A stretch of DNA of 64,000 nt. It comes from Lycorma delicatula. Lineage: Eukaryota > Arthropoda > Insecta > Hemiptera > Fulgoridae. The stretch lies in the NCBI RefSeq assembly GCF_047948215.1, contig NC_134456.1, forward strand, positions 63,569,529 to 63,633,528. The letters are read 5' to 3'. Shown here piece by piece: positions 21,407 through 35,244 of the stretch. Below the pieces are notes generated by a model. That model did no database searches and had not been told where the DNA came from. It worked only from the letters and a program-made list of their open reading frames with translations. How positions within the stretch are numbered: position 1 is the first letter of the stretch; the number at the start of each line of letters is the position of its first letter. Made by a program: the position numbers and the translations under genes.

Positions 21407-24154
21407 AATACTCTTTATTAGACAATCTAATTCCCCGACTATACGCTACGTATTAAAAAAACACAATTCTTTACTATTGATGTTCAAGTTTTTAATATTT
21501 CTAAAATTTTCATTTTAAAAATTAATATTCATCTGTATTAAAACATTTTGTTAACATTTTTGTCTTTATTAACAATTTTTCAATAGAGCTAATCAAAAAT
21601 TTATTATTTTAAAATTTTAATTTTGGTTTTAACTCGAGAACGGGAATTCTGATTTAAATAAGTATTTAATAAAACATCTTTCGTAGTTCTGCCCAAGAAG
21701 ACCAAATTTTTGTTATTTTATTTGCTTCCCACGTTCTAACTTGCGGTATCATAAAGAACCACATCTCAACCTTGCCCTGCTCAACCTTGACCTTAAATTG
21801 AGAGCGTAACTCAAGAACGACTCAACCAATCTTCATCGAATTTTGACATGCACATTTTCAGATTCACTACTACAGCATATTTAAATTTCAGTGAAATTAA
21901 TCGATAGTTTTACTATCCATTTCAGATTTTCCAGGCACAAAATTTTATACATATGTTTATAAATAAATATGTATATAAGGAAACCACAATGTAGGTGAAT
22001 GATATTTTCATACTCCTCATACATCAAGATCGTAAATAAAATTCATTTTCACCTCCCACTCCCACCATGCGACCGAAAATAATACTGAACTCTTCTTCCA
22101 AAAGTCTTGTTAGATAAACAACCACTTGTGATAAATTTGTAGTAAAAATTGCAGAATATCAGAAAGAGGTGAAAACGAATGGAACTTATGATGGCTCCGT
22201 TTCTTGTTCGTTCACTAAATCCCGTAGCCATTTACATTTCTGGATTACCAGAAATATCTGGAGAAAAATTTCTGGCTTCCATGTATTATATTAAAACCCA
22301 ACAGTAGAATGGTGGCAGGAAACAGTATCGAGGAGGAGTTAACGTGAAAATACAACAGCCTCAAACGGTCCACCTGCAGTTTGTTAGCGCTTGCCTTCAC
22401 TTGAGTGAAAACTTGGCAAGCGCTAACACTCTGCCGAGTCAAAACAGGCAATAGTTATTTAAAAGGCCATTATCGAGTTTAAGAACAGAAAAGAAAAATT
22501 CAATTTCGTATAAATTGAGGAGAAGTTACGGTTTAAGTTTTTGAAGCTCTAGAATGAATACCTTTATAGATGATCTTTTATCTATAATGATGAAAATTAA
22601 ACTGAAGTAAGAGAAAAACTTTTATTTTTACTCAGTCCGTAAACCCAAGTTATTTGCAGGTCGGTCGATTTGCTAAGAGAGCTGAGCTAGTCTGAGCATG
22701 TACACATGCTAGTAAATACTCGCATGCATCTCTGGATCCATAATCTTAATGTATTATTAAAAATAAATAAGAAAAACAAAAAGTAATGCATTATAAGCAC
22801 TTATTATCAAATAAAAACTTAATCCATTTTTATTTTTTGACCGTTATAATAAAACCATTCGTTTCATTGAAATCATAAGCACTTATTGTAACAGTACATT
22901 TTATTTTATTTACTTATTTGCATAACTGTATAATTTTCTTTTTTATAACTAAATAATCATTTTTTTTAATAATATACGGTTGTGAGAGGGCTGCAGTTTT
23001 AACAGGACAATAGGTTTCACTTATTGTCTTTTTAACATCATCGTAATCTAATTACGTTTTTTTTTTTTTTGAAAGAAATTATTGGGCGTTCATCAATTTG
23101 TCTCCTCGATAACCGAAGAACAGATTACCAATTCGTACTTTATGTGGTATTGAAAGAAGCGGGGTTCTTATTATACTTATACACAAATCACAACGTCATA
23201 TGTTCTTTTTTATACTAATGATCCAATGTTTCCTTAAAACATAAGGGCTGATCTGAATGGTTTTTTCCATCGTATTTATTACTAAAAAATTTCAGGTAGG
23301 TTTAAGGAATAAATTTACCTATATAATTCCAATATTTGGGAGCAGTAAGGCTTACATCTAAAACATTTTGAAATTTACGTTTTTCATATAAACTGTGGAA
23401 TTTGAATTGCTGACCGATATACATTCCGTAAGGGGTAGCTGTACGGTTTCTTCATAAAAAATGTAGAAAATTTAGATTAAATTTTATTCTTGCATTAAAT
23501 GTATCAAAATCTAGTAAAATTTACTAAAAATATAATCAGCTTGATAGAAAATTTTATTGCTACACGATTTTCATTAACCAGGAAAAAACATAATTTTTCA
23601 AAAAATAATTTGTAAAATCAAACTGTGTATTCCTTTTTTAGAAGTACTCTTACCAAACGAAGAACCGTTTTCCAGTATTACGTTAAATAAGCATTTTTTA
23701 GAGATTATTTTCAGTAAATTTTGTTTTTTTTAACTCTGTAGACAAATAACGTAGTTTTTCGAGTCAAGCGCTCCGTATATGTTATGTTTATTGTTAAAAC
23801 TACGTCTGTAAATTTCTATATGGTTTGTGTTTCATACAAAACTAAAACAAAAGCTCATTTCATTTCAATTACACCCATTTATTTATTTTTATGATACAAA
23901 GCTTAAAAATACAAAAATGCCTCAATGCAAAGATAAAATAAAAAATAACTAATCAACAATAAATATTGGTGACGTATTGGAATTTTTTAAAATTTTGGTC
24001 CTTTTCACTATATATTTTTATATTATATTTTTTTTGAGAATAATTTTATTTTATTACTTTGTTTTATCTTATTTGCTTATTTTACTAAAAGAGCTCAGTT
24101 TCCGTTTTATTTTTGGTTACCTGCTGCTAAAGCAGCACCTACTCCTGTTTCTTT
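21407..24154. other. Intronic/intergenic DNA; GC-richer part at about 21660-22480
   Basis: No gene is recognised. The part from 21660 to 22480 is more complex than its flanks and contains the hairpin at 22382-22428; it may be an unclassified repeat. No sarcoglycan exon motif was found here. Confidence 0.4.
22382..22428. repeat. 14-bp perfect inverted repeat, 19-nt spacer
   Basis: TGTTAGCGCTTGCC (22382-22395) is perfectly complementary to 22415-22428. The spacer contains the smaller palindrome TTCACTTGAGTGAA. Confidence 0.95.
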
Positions 24155-24212
24155 ATAAGTTCATTCTCCAACTTTAATTACATGAGTAATTAAAGTTGGA
24201 GAATGAACTTAT
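24155..24212. repeat. 27-bp perfect hairpin with 4-nt loop
   Basis: Arms 24155-24181 and 24186-24212 are exact complements with an ATGA loop. Nothing else in the area suggests a transposon end. Confidence 0.97.
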
Positions 24213-26171
24213 TTTGACTTTTTTGATCAATTTGAGTTTCATATGCATACTATGGCGTTTTATCTGTAACTCTTGCTATCGGTCACTTGTTCAATGGAAT
24301 TATTTTAAACATTAAACATACATTATAATCTGTTTTAATCTGTCATGTCTTCACTTGAAATGATTACTGGTCAACCTCTCTCAATCTTAAGAAAATAGTA
24401 GATATTGTATTTTCTCTAAAAAAAAAAAAAAAAATATAATAAAAACTTACATTTCCTTTTTTATCTACATGTAAGAATGTATTTTAGTAAAAGAATTTCA
24501 GTAAACAAAACTAATCTTTGAAATTACATTCCTTGGTAGTTTTATTTTGAATATATAACAGGAAACAGGGTTAAAAAGTTTTTTTGAGAAAACAAACCAG
24601 GGGTTAATGGTTAGTTGAAAACATTATTGATTGATGCTATTAATTTTATTATTAACATGGTAATTTTTTTTAATAAGGGTGATCAGCACTTTTTGCAAAA
24701 TAAAAATGTATAAACTGATTTATTTGTACATATTTGCTTATTTTACTATTTTGGTAATTGTTATTTTGCAAATTACGCACCAGAACGTATAATTTTTAAT
24801 TTCCAGTACGCAGTATTTCTTATTCTCAGAAATGCACATTTTATTCATCATGCAACAGCAAGTTTACATTCACAGTGTACGTGATAACAATGATATCCAA
24901 AATAATTATTTCAGTTTATATTCAGTATGATCTTCAATAAAATTTGTAAGTATTAGAAAAAAATCCTCTCTTTTGATTGTATAATATGGATATTTATAGT
25001 GTATTTGTATTATTATTGTTTAATAATGGTACATTAGAGGTATGAATGTTTTTAGCTAATGATGTTTGCCCTATCGCAGTCATAGCACTATCACAATTAT
25101 TAATGCAGATCGTAAATTTTAGATATGCTATATACGGCTGCCAATTCGCCTGTATTTACAATCTATAAATATTATAATTAATGTTGTCTCATTTACTTAT
25201 TAAATTACGGATTATAATATGAAATTATAACTTATGAAAGTTATTAAACAACTCTCATATTTATCTCTGTCGCTTTTTATTTACTGTGTTACTCCTTTAT
25301 CTTAATGAATATTAAGTTTTCCTAACGAAAATAGTTAATTGTAAATTATAATTTAAGAATAATATTCCCGTAATATTATTTCTGGGTAGTTCTTACGTAA
25401 TTAAAAGAAATGTATATATGTATTGTCAAAATTAAAGTTTTCGTATACAAAATGAATTTGATTTTATGAAATTTTAGATCTGAGGAAAAGATCTGTTTTC
25501 AGAGAGATATTTTTCCGGAACCCGTTGGGGAAAAACTCACAAGAAATATTTGTTTTTTTTTCTGTGAGCCTGAATTTTAAATTTCTAGGGTTACAGGTAA
25601 TAAACTGTATTCGTTGAAAACGGAAGATTAAGAAAAAAATCATGAACTATTATTACAGAATACTAGAAAAAGTTACAGAATGTTTCTTCAGATCAAATGG
25701 TTTTAATGATATCATAAGATGAAAGAGAAGGTGGTTTCTACTATAAACCAGGTGATTTCTACTAAATTGAACAGTTAAATTTCACTGATTAAAATCATAA
25801 AAAATTTCATACAAAGAGAAATATTTTCTTTTCGAGTTTACGATCAGTCAGAAATTTCCACTTTTTAGTTTCAAGCGTAAAATAAAGCACTTAGGAGAAT
25901 ATTTTTAGCGGTAAGTTTCTCAAGAATTCAAAAAACTTGATCCCAAAATTGTGAATTGAATACTAGAAATCTTATGAAATAACATCAGGAAGAAATTTTT
26001 AAAAAAAATTGAAAAATTCATATTTTGAGGAAAAATTATAAAATTTTCAGTAAAAAAAATGAAAGGTTTTGGTACAGATCTTGTAAAAGATTTGATTCTA
26101 AGGAGGTTAGTGGAAAAAATAAATCGACAGTAAATATGCCATAAAAGTAAATGAGTTGTCATAAAAAAGAA

Positions 26172-26231
26172 ATATATATATATACACACACACACAAACA
26201 AGCGCGCGCTCACACACGCGCGTGCGCACAC
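26172..26231. repeat. Compound (AT)n (AC)n (CG/CA)n microsatellite
   Basis: AT dinucleotides change to AC, then to mixed GC/AC repeats. Confidence 0.9.
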
Positions 26232-26397
26232 ATTTCTGAAAAATAAAGCTGAATATTTACCACGTTTATAGCAATTGACTTTATTAGTGATTTATTATTT
26301 AATTGTTTTGCCACTAGGGGCGGTGTAATGCTACATAGTGTTATGCTATAGTGTAGGTACATTACTTTCTGCAGTACCACCTCGCTGTGAGATACTA

Positions 26398-26422
26398 TTT
26401 TTTTTTTTTTTTTTTTTTTTTT
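26398..26422. repeat. Poly-T run (about 25)
   Basis: An uninterrupted T homopolymer. It could be the tail of a minus-strand retroposon: the ~100 bp to its left (26310-26395) is more complex, but no family was recognised. Confidence 0.85.
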
Positions 26423-27489
26423 GTGTTGTGAGTAATAATATCGTATTAATGTACTGTAGTGGTTTTATTGATAAGTTAAATTTAGTATAAAATTTAATGT
26501 GAATAAATAAATAATTTATTTAACTTGAAATAATTTAATAAATCTACATTAGCCGTTTGTTGTAAATTAATCAGTTCCTTGTTTTTCAAAATGATTGGTA
26601 ATAAAAATTATTTAAAATAAAAGATACATCATTTGGCAGACGAGAAATAAAAAATTCTTTTTTTATTTACGATTATTGTAATTATTATAATGATAATACT
26701 ACTTAAGCTTTTGAGGAATATTGTCGGTTATTTTCCATTCGAAAGACTCCTAATAAATAGAGATACTTAAAAATATTCATAGACAATTAGGGAAAAGAGG
26801 AAAAATTTTCAGTATCATCAGAACGAGAAATAAATGATTTCGTTTTGCCTTGATACAGTGAATTCAAACTACTAATCTAGATTATCTACATACTTGCAAA
26901 TTCTACGTATAAAAATATGAACATCAAATAATAAAGTTTTATATGCATGTCATGCTATTATCCATACCACCTATTTAAAATTTTTAAGAAGGAATTACAA
27001 TTAGAAACTGAATAACAACCAACGTTTAATAAATTTTTGGAAGGATTACAATCCTTGTCTAACCATTGAAAATATATGTTGAACTTTGTTCAACAGATAT
27101 TTTCAACATTTTTTTTTAAGATAATTGATACGGTGTAATAAGCATTATTCTTAACTTACTTCAATTCTTTTATTTGTCACAGAAAAGACTCACGGTAATA
27201 CATACACACTACAAACTCACATTATAGACTTACAGTAATGGTTGCTTAACCTTTATGCAATATGAGCTACAACTTTTAGAGGACATCCTGGTGGTGAAAC
27301 AGACACGTACGTATTTCCAGCACGTTCATTTTTATCCAGATAATTTTTATCTCTTTGGTATTCATCCTCTGTAGAATATTTACTTACTCGTACAACGTTT
27401 ACGAGTACCGTAGAACATTTACTCAGTTATATTGGTTGAATTCGACCATATGCAACAATTATCTGCTGTGATTTCTCTTGATTAATTTT

Positions 27490-28150
27490 TTTTGGGACAT
27501 GTGAAAGCGTTAGTATGTGTTCAAATACATCCAACCGCGTAAGGAAAGACACCCGCCATGTGACGCTTCCTGTCGCCACACCAACTCCCCCCCCCCCCGT
27601 TCCTTGCTGGGCTTAAACGGGAGTCGTCTTTCGCCCTCTAACCTTTTGCATGTCACAGTAATAGGCTAGGCCTCTTGGGATTCTACCGATGTAAATGCCT
27701 CGGTAGACATTTACATCGGTGATTTTTAAACTCAGTTTTTGCCTTCGCTGTAGGCCTCGTCCGGACATCTTGAATGTCTACATCGTTGCCCACTCATAGA
27801 TTTCGAGGTAAATGGAAAAACAATATACCACCAAAAATGTTGATGGCAACAACGAAAATTTAGTCCTTGTTCCCTTAGTGAACTAAACTTCAGTTCATAT
27901 CCCTGACTTGATTAATTTACGGATTCCGGTCTGGTCTACAAGGGAGAGAAGGACAGACCTCCTACTCCCATTCAGCTCCATCGCAGAGTCCCGCGTGACA
28001 ATTACTTCATTTACTACCATCGTTGAGATGCCGCTACACCTCACCGCTGCATGGTAACCTATACCCTCGGCAGTGCAGTCGCCGTTCCGCCGACAGCTAA
28101 CATTCAATAATAATCACCACAATTTCTATCTAACCGTGGCTCGGTGCCAA
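27490..28150. other. GC-rich segment, probable unclassified repeat
   Basis: GC content is clearly raised, with a C12 run (27587-27598) and a 13-bp hairpin (27685-27720). A 70-codon minus-strand open frame (27895-28107) has no recognised similarity. The composition resembles the 3' UTRs of the LINEs elsewhere in the window, but no RT motif was found. Confidence 0.35.
27685..27720. repeat. 13-bp perfect inverted repeat, 10-nt loop
   Basis: ACCGATGTAAATG (27685-27697) pairs with CATTTACATCGGT (27708-27720). Confidence 0.95.
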
Positions 28151-29595
28151 CACGGTGTTAAAATACAGGCTTTTACAAACTTCATGTTTACTTCGGAAGA
28201 AATTAAGATCCCAAAAAATGTTGGAGAATACAATCTTAAATCTAACTCGCTTAGCTAAAATGTGCATACAGGTGAATAATTTGACCAGTTGCTGTAGAGA
28301 AACATTACATATATTTTTTTCAGACAGATTTTCTTTTAATAATTATACATATTTTAAGGTATGGCTCTCTTTTTGATAAAGAGAATTTACTAAAAATAAG
28401 ATTTGGAAATAGAATTTGAATCTTTTCGAACTTCTTGGTTTTATATGCGGATTCTGTATTGTGACCGTTTTTATAATGTGAAGCAAATCTAAGCTGTCAT
28501 CCAAAATTGTACGAGATTACAGTTGTCGTATTGTTTTCTATTAGATTCAGATGAAAGAACTCTTACGCAGGATCTTACCATATATATGTAAATTTAAATT
28601 AAATTTTATTTTTTATTGTTCTATTTAAATGGTAATTTTTTTTTGTAAAGTTTCTGCGGTGACACTTTCGTAAGTTTTCAAAAATAGGAAATAAAAAAAA
28701 AAATGATATGCTCTTATAAATAATTTGAAAAATTTTTTAAATATTTTCTCCGTCTTCTTATCCTCGATTTTTAAACCTTAATGATAGCCTGAGCTATTCA
28801 AATTATTTTTAAGCGAAACTTCAACCTGGAAACCAGTTGGAACTAAAAAAATAATGACTATACCCGCATTCTAGCAAGCGTTACTTACTCGTGCTCGGTA
28901 ATGGTTACTTAACGTCTTTTTTCTTAATTTTTATTTTTGTTGTTGATAATAATTTATTTTTAAATCGTCTGCGACTTCAAAGAGTATAGATTGAAATAGA
29001 ATAATATTTTATTTTACTTTTTTGAAAGTTTTTGCAATTGATTTTATTTATTCAGTTTTAAGAGTCTTTCAATATACTTTTTTTCGAGGTAATGAGTGGT
29101 GGACTTTTTTCACCGATTGATAGTTTTTCCCGTGTACATTCTTTTGGAAATCCCTTGTTAGCCTATTGTTCTACTTAAATTTGTCTTTCATTCCTTCCTG
29201 ATATTTTTTTTATGTTAAACTCTAGTAGTTTGACATTCTGTTGCCTTTTTATATATTTTAATGAAGGTGACCTCTTTGGTTAATCACTCATAAAAATGTA
29301 AAAATAATTTCATTTTGTGCTCCCGTTGAAAATTTTCACGTACCTTTTATGTTGTGATAATCATACAAAGAGTAATACAACAGTAAAGGTTTTATATCAC
29401 TGTGATATTAGGAAGTATTATTTTATTTGCAGTCTGAGAAAGGAAATGACATTTTTACATTTACGATTATAATTAGTCATGTATTTAATTAAAATTTTTC
29501 GAATAAATTATAAAAATCGAATTACTTTTGTGTTTATGCCCTGTCGTCAGTTGTAATTATGTTTAAATCGGTTGACCAAATTTGCTGTCACTGGT
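28151..29595. other. AT-rich tract, nothing recognised
   Basis: No exon, RNA or mobile-element motif was identified. Confidence 0.5.
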
Positions 29596-29935
29596 TAACT
29601 AACTTTAGTTACAACCGTACTGCATCGTACTTAACTACACACACTCACACATTTGGGAGTCGTCGTTTGCGTATTGCTGCCTAACATCGCTACATATCAT
29701 CCACCCCTTCCGCAATAATTATATTATTGATCTAATCAAGGCCCACCCCTCCGTCCACCAGACTGTATTACTACAGTCGTATCGGTCCTTCTCTTCTCTA
29801 CACCCCTCTCTACTTCTCTTTCACATATCCTACTCACCGTTAGTTGTGTAGCACTTCATTCCGGTCCTATATACTCTTGCCCATGTATCATTGTTTACGC
29901 CTGCTAATTTCACCTACACCGCTATTAAATATATC
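29596..29935. other. C-rich, pyrimidine-skewed segment
   Basis: The plus strand is rich in C/T (CCCCTTCC, CCCACCCCTCC, CTTCTCTTCTCTAC) in contrast to the AT flanks. No coding frame or repeat family is recognised. It might be an old LINE 5' or 3' region or a regulatory tract. Confidence 0.3.
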
Positions 29936-32900
29936 TAGTACGTAGACAAGACTATATTGGCGTATAGAACTGGAGATGAATTTTATTTCTGTATCTACGA
30001 TAATTGAATCAAACGGTAGATGTCGTGTATTTCACGGTTCATATTTTTCAATTTATTTAAATCATGTTTTGCGATAGATTTACGGGATGTCCCTAACGTT
30101 TTATCTTACTAAACCTATTTGGTGTATTTTTAAACTTCAATCGAGATAAAATTTTATCAATTTTTTATAAAGTCGCAGTTTTCTCGCCTTTTGTGTTTCT
30201 TAAGTATATTATTTCGGATTTATATATATTTTTATTAATATTTTATTTGAAAATTGCGTAATATTAGTGTAACCAGTTTCGTCATATATTTCATCATTCT
30301 GAATGAACGGTTTTAATGTTTAATTTATTGAAAAGATATTTATTATTTAAATCTAATATACTGCAATAAATTCAATAACTCTTAGCAGTAAAAAAAACGT
30401 ATATAAATTAATTTTATTTTTTCCACGATTTAGTCTGTAAACAACCGTAACTGCCACAGATCCGAAGGGTTTCCTAAGAACCGTGATTTTTCTGATAACT
30501 TATTAAAACATAGATGAAACTTCTCTTGTTAAACATGTAGAGATACGATTTTAGTACTTAATATTGATCCACACTAACATATGTTAAGTTTTAAACCGGT
30601 ATATTAATATTTATAAAGACTGCAAATAAAAATTATTAGTAATAAAGGAAAGATCGAATGCAGCTTTAAATATTTGCAATATAAATTTGTAAATTATCAG
30701 CTTAACATCGGCTTCACTTGAGTAATATTTAATGCTTTATTACACGATATCATTATTTAATATTAAATATTATTACGCCTTTAAGAGCTTCCTAAAGCGT
30801 ACATTTGTTATACAGTGAAGTCGAGGTAAACTTTGTTTCAAACGGTAAGATATTTTAATCGAATATAAGCTGAATTGCTCTGCGTTTTTCTGGTTATCAG
30901 TTTTTTCCCAACGGTCTTAGTATTATTCAAATGAGAAACCCATACAAATTTCAGAAAACTTTTTTCAACAAACACTGCTTAAAATTTTATTGATTTTAAT
31001 TTTAATACATTAAAGAATCTTACCCTTTCTTCGTTGACTCTAACTGTAATAGGAAGCTCTTTTTAATACTCCTGATAAAAGAAAATTGAAAATATTTTAC
31101 GTATTATTAACACAAAATTATTGATGATTCTATTAACATATGTTAGTCGATAATTTCCCTTCGAAATCTGTTAGTAAGTGTTCTTAAGATTTGAGTTTTT
31201 CTAGGTTGGTTTATTTTTATAAATGCTTAAAATATTGTAATTAAGAATCGATATTAATATAAAATGAACAAAACAAATATCATAAATGTTATATAATAGC
31301 TGAAGTGTTGGTTGTTCCCTCGAGTGCGAGATCTTATTTATTACCCGGAAGCGAGCATTTTGTCAACAAATAAAATCGTGCAAACATATAGTTTTACATT
31401 TTATTTACTTTAATTCCTGATGAAATCCACGTGGCGTTTAGCAAAGTTCATACAGACCGAATAAATTACCAGAAATTATCCACGACATTTGGAAGAAGAA
31501 GCCCCCGTTTAAGGCTTCCACATTCCTTTAAACTCATTTGGTGAGTGTTTACGATTTTGCTTTAATTTTCATTTCTTGATATAACAACATTTAGATAATA
31601 TGTGTCCTCATGGGTTATTCGTTTAAAATATAATGTAAACATCCTGAGAAAGTTTTTATAAATGTTTTATCTATTAAAATATTTTTCAAAAATGAATCTT
31701 AAGCTAGTAAATTAAAGTAAAGGTGTAATACAAAATAGAGATGGGTTTTATAAAAGAGGATGAATTTTTTATTTTTTTTATTCTTTCTAGAGGATTGAGG
31801 GTCAAATTTTATTTATGTGGCTCAGTTCACTGGTAAATGTTTGAAGGAAAGAAATTACAGATTTAATGCAAAGATTTAAATTGTGTAGATTTCTGATTAA
31901 AATAACCTAATTCTTCAAGTCATTTAAAAGAGGTTATGCCGTTCCTGTGTAACCCCGTAAAATTGACATAATCTAGATAATAGAATGGAAGCAAATTGAA
32001 ATAAATTCATTGGAGCAAAACTGAAGGTCGAAATGTTTGTTAATGTTGTTTGTTGTAATCGGCTATATCGTAATTAACATGCTAGTTTTAAAAAAAATTA
32101 TTGTGATGTTTAACGTGTCGTCGGCTGAGAAATTCGGATAGTACTATCAGAATTAACTTAGATTTCTAAAACCAGATGAAATTCATAGGTAACTACTAGC
32201 CAATTGCTTAAAATTAGTAGAGTAAAAATGAATTGCTTACTAAGCTGTTAAGGGTATGAGTGAAGAGAATCTACAACTGTGGAACGAAATGTTTCGTAAC
32301 TATTCAACTTACAGACAACTTAATTTCCTGACGATCTTCTATAATAATCTAGAAGTGTATTTATGGTGAATTTAAAAATATGGATGAGTCATCATCTTAT
32401 ATTTGGAACTATTTTTTTCGGGTTTCTCTAGCGGTTCTTTTAAATTCCATAATTGAGATTTAGATTTTAATTTACTTGAAAACAATTTAAAGGAACCGAA
32501 ATTAATCGTATTATCTCTAATTAATTCAACTTATGTAGAGCTGGTTTTTAAATTTAATACGGGAACCACGCCTCCTGGGAGAAAGATTACTTTCACTGTG
32601 ATTTATATGTCCAATATGAACTTTAAAGCTTTTTAATAAAAAAAAAATTTTATTTTATTTTTGTTCGCTGAGGTAAGGCTTAAATTTAAAAAATGATGAT
32701 TGGCAAAACAAGCTTAAAAAATGAAATAGCTAAGAATATTGACAAGGCACAATTTAATTTTGCCAAAGTATTGTGAAGATAGAGTTTTAATTTTGATTTT
32801 TTAATAAAAAACTTAGCGCAGTATTTAGAAATTCTGAATACAGAATGAATAATCTAAGAATAAAATAAATTACAGAAATATTTATGAATATTTATCAATA

Positions 32901-33112
32901 AAAAAAGCCTATTAAACAGAAAAAAAAATTATTGCGTTTAAATTACATCTACAACTTTTATTTCCAGAAATGTTGTCTATCCGATGTAATAATCTTCGAT
33001 TATTGATTAGGCAAAAGTGGAAATGTTATACGGCGTTTTAAAAAAATAGTTCAATAACATTAAATCGTAGAAAACTATTAATAGAAAAGTACGTATTAGA
33101 AAAATTTCTCTC

Positions 33113-33144
<32 letters not shown>

Positions 33145-34860
33145 CAATAAGGAATATGAAAAGTAATTATACCAGTATCAAAAGACATACTTTTATTTGT
33201 CATATAATTAATGTTACCTTATTAATTTGTCCTATACGCGATAAACAACGTCAAATATTATTTATTCAGAATAAGTAGAATGCAGTGCCTTAAACGAAAG
33301 ACGGTACTGATAAGGTAAATAAAACCACTTTGTAGAACCCAGTGTTAAATAAATTTTCTTTTATTGCGTTTTAAAGAATAATGTAGTAAATTAGTTAATT
33401 GTATAAACAGAAAGTTTCTGTTGATTTCTTTTGAACATTTATTTATTCGTTTTATTATGTGTACATAATAACTGATATTAAATATATTTTAATTCAAAAT
33501 TCTAATAATCAGAATTGTTTTAAATTAATTTTAGATAGTTTTATAAAAAAACCTGTAGCTTAGAATAGATTTTATGTATAAAAAAAGGCCATTTATAAGA
33601 AAGTTTATAGAGTTGATAAGTTGTTCAAATAATTCAAGTCTGCTTTGTTACCTGACATGTACAATGTTATATATTCTGAAATGAAAAGTTAAATCCTTGT
33701 AGATCTTGATTTCAGTACAGGTACTTTGTTTAGCGGGAGGAAAATGTTAGCTTACGCAGTTTTTGCCAAAACTCACTGCAGAGGTCTTACCTTGAAACCC
33801 CAATAAGTTTGGTTGTTCCATCAAGAGAAAGGCCGATGAGGTTTAACCCTTTACCTTCTCTTTTCTGTTCAACACTCTTTCCGAGAAACTTACTTTGTAA
33901 CAAAGTGAAATTCGTTAGAGTATGTGAGTAGAAAGGGGTTTGTAATTTATATGTGTTGTGATCTCCTTAGTATGTTGCCCGACACTGCGTGCTTGGGACG
34001 TGGGGAATCTACTTTCAAGTTCCACAACAAGGGATGAGACTTTTTACTAAACAATTGAAATTCCCATCCATTACTGTTGTGTTGTTGCCTTCCATCTAAA
34101 ATCAAGTATTCTAAAAGCTTACCTATTGAATTTCAGTAAAAAAAATTTTAGTTGACAATAATCTATTTTCCGTTAGGTTATAGAAAAAAAAATCTAATCT
34201 TTGCAAATTGAATAGTATTTTTACGGATTTGACCTCATTTTAATACTTGGAATAGTTCTTGTACATTTATTTTTACTTCATGAACGAAAAAACTAATAAT
34301 TATTGCAATATGTTATTTAGTACAACAATATGAAGAAAACAGACAAAATTATGTTTGAGAAAGTCAAATTTTATGTAATTAATAAATGTTTACAGTCACA
34401 CAGGGAATTGATTTAATGCTAGTCGTATTTCTGGGACAATTCCATATTCTTATCTTTCTTCATTTTTGTATGTTTTGATTGAATTATTTGTCTAAATATA
34501 TATTTATGTCAGAAAAATTTAAAAAGGTATTTTATTAAAAATTTTAAGTCAAAATTTCTTGCAGGTTATATTTATTTCATTTGTGGTCGTACTTTGGTAT
34601 TTCCTTAATTTTATAGTGATGTATTAAATTATGTTATCTGTGTGTTTTTGTTTGTTAATAAGTATTTTGTACAGTGACAACGTTCCATTTATTTAAAATC
34701 TTTGCAGTATTTTTTAATAAATTTTAATGTATTTTATTGAATAAATGAACGATTAAAAAACTGATTAATATTAAATAATATAATTTTTTAAATATATTTT
34801 TATGTATAGTCTCATCAACAAAATTAAAAAGTCATTAGCGACTCAACAATATCTGCGTGA
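29936..34860. other. AT-rich tract; poly-A at 33116-33144; unassigned patch at 33710-34110
   Basis: Mostly simple AT-rich DNA. A 29-A homopolymer lies at 33116-33144. The patch at about 33710-34110 has balanced composition but no recognised frame or family. Confidence 0.45.
33116..33144. repeat. Poly-A run (29)
   Basis: Uninterrupted A homopolymer, possibly a retroposon tail. No body was recognised on its left. Confidence 0.85.
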
Positions 34861-34864
34861 ATGT

Positions 34865-35055
34865 ACCGGTAGATGTGTAGTCTTGAATAGGCTGATCATT
34901 CCTGAGAAGTGTGGTTAATTGAAACCCAACCACCAAAGAACACCGGTTTCCACAATCTAGTATTCAGATCCCAATAAAATCAATTTTCTTTATTAGGATT
35001 TAAGCCTTGAAACTCTCGATTTCGAAGTCAGCTGATTTACGACGACGAGTTTTAT
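34865..35055 (-). mobile_element. SINE family 2, degraded copy
   Basis: The reverse complement shares the anticodon-arm palindrome region (TCAGCTGA), the GGTGTTCTTTGGTGGTTGG block and AATTAACCACAC with the full copy at 21090. It is diverged, the B box is damaged and the 3' body is lost beyond about 34870. Older than the other two copies. Confidence 0.85.
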
Positions 35056-35244
35056 TTATATGTAAATAATATATATATATAATAAATAATTTATATATAT
35101 ATATTTTCTTTTAATTTCAAAAAAACGTTTTTTAAACTAAGGATATCGATTATGATAGCATACTGAATAAATAATAATTATTCATTTTTTTCTTGTGCTA
35201 TTTTAAAAATTGTTTTTGTTAATAGTTTGCATTTATCAGAAGGT
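35056..35244. other. AT microsatellite and AT-rich spacer
   Basis: Includes (AT)n runs near 35069-35105 and otherwise low-complexity DNA. Confidence 0.6.

Larger units (their letters stand above)
24213..27480. other. AT-rich tract with microsatellites, no gene
   Basis: Contains a compound microsatellite near 26172-26231 and a poly-T run at 26398-26422. The open frame at 25920-26231 (minus) is largely created by the microsatellite. No coding or element signal was recognised. Confidence 0.5.

Noticed and set aside
23977..24177. 66-codon hydrophobic frame next to the 27-bp hairpin
   Set aside because: Phe/Leu/Ile/Tyr-rich translation is what poly-T-rich DNA gives in any frame; not a membrane protein.
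25920..26231. 103-codon minus-strand frame
   Set aside because: Its start is made by the AC/GC microsatellite at 26172-26231 and the rest is low complexity.
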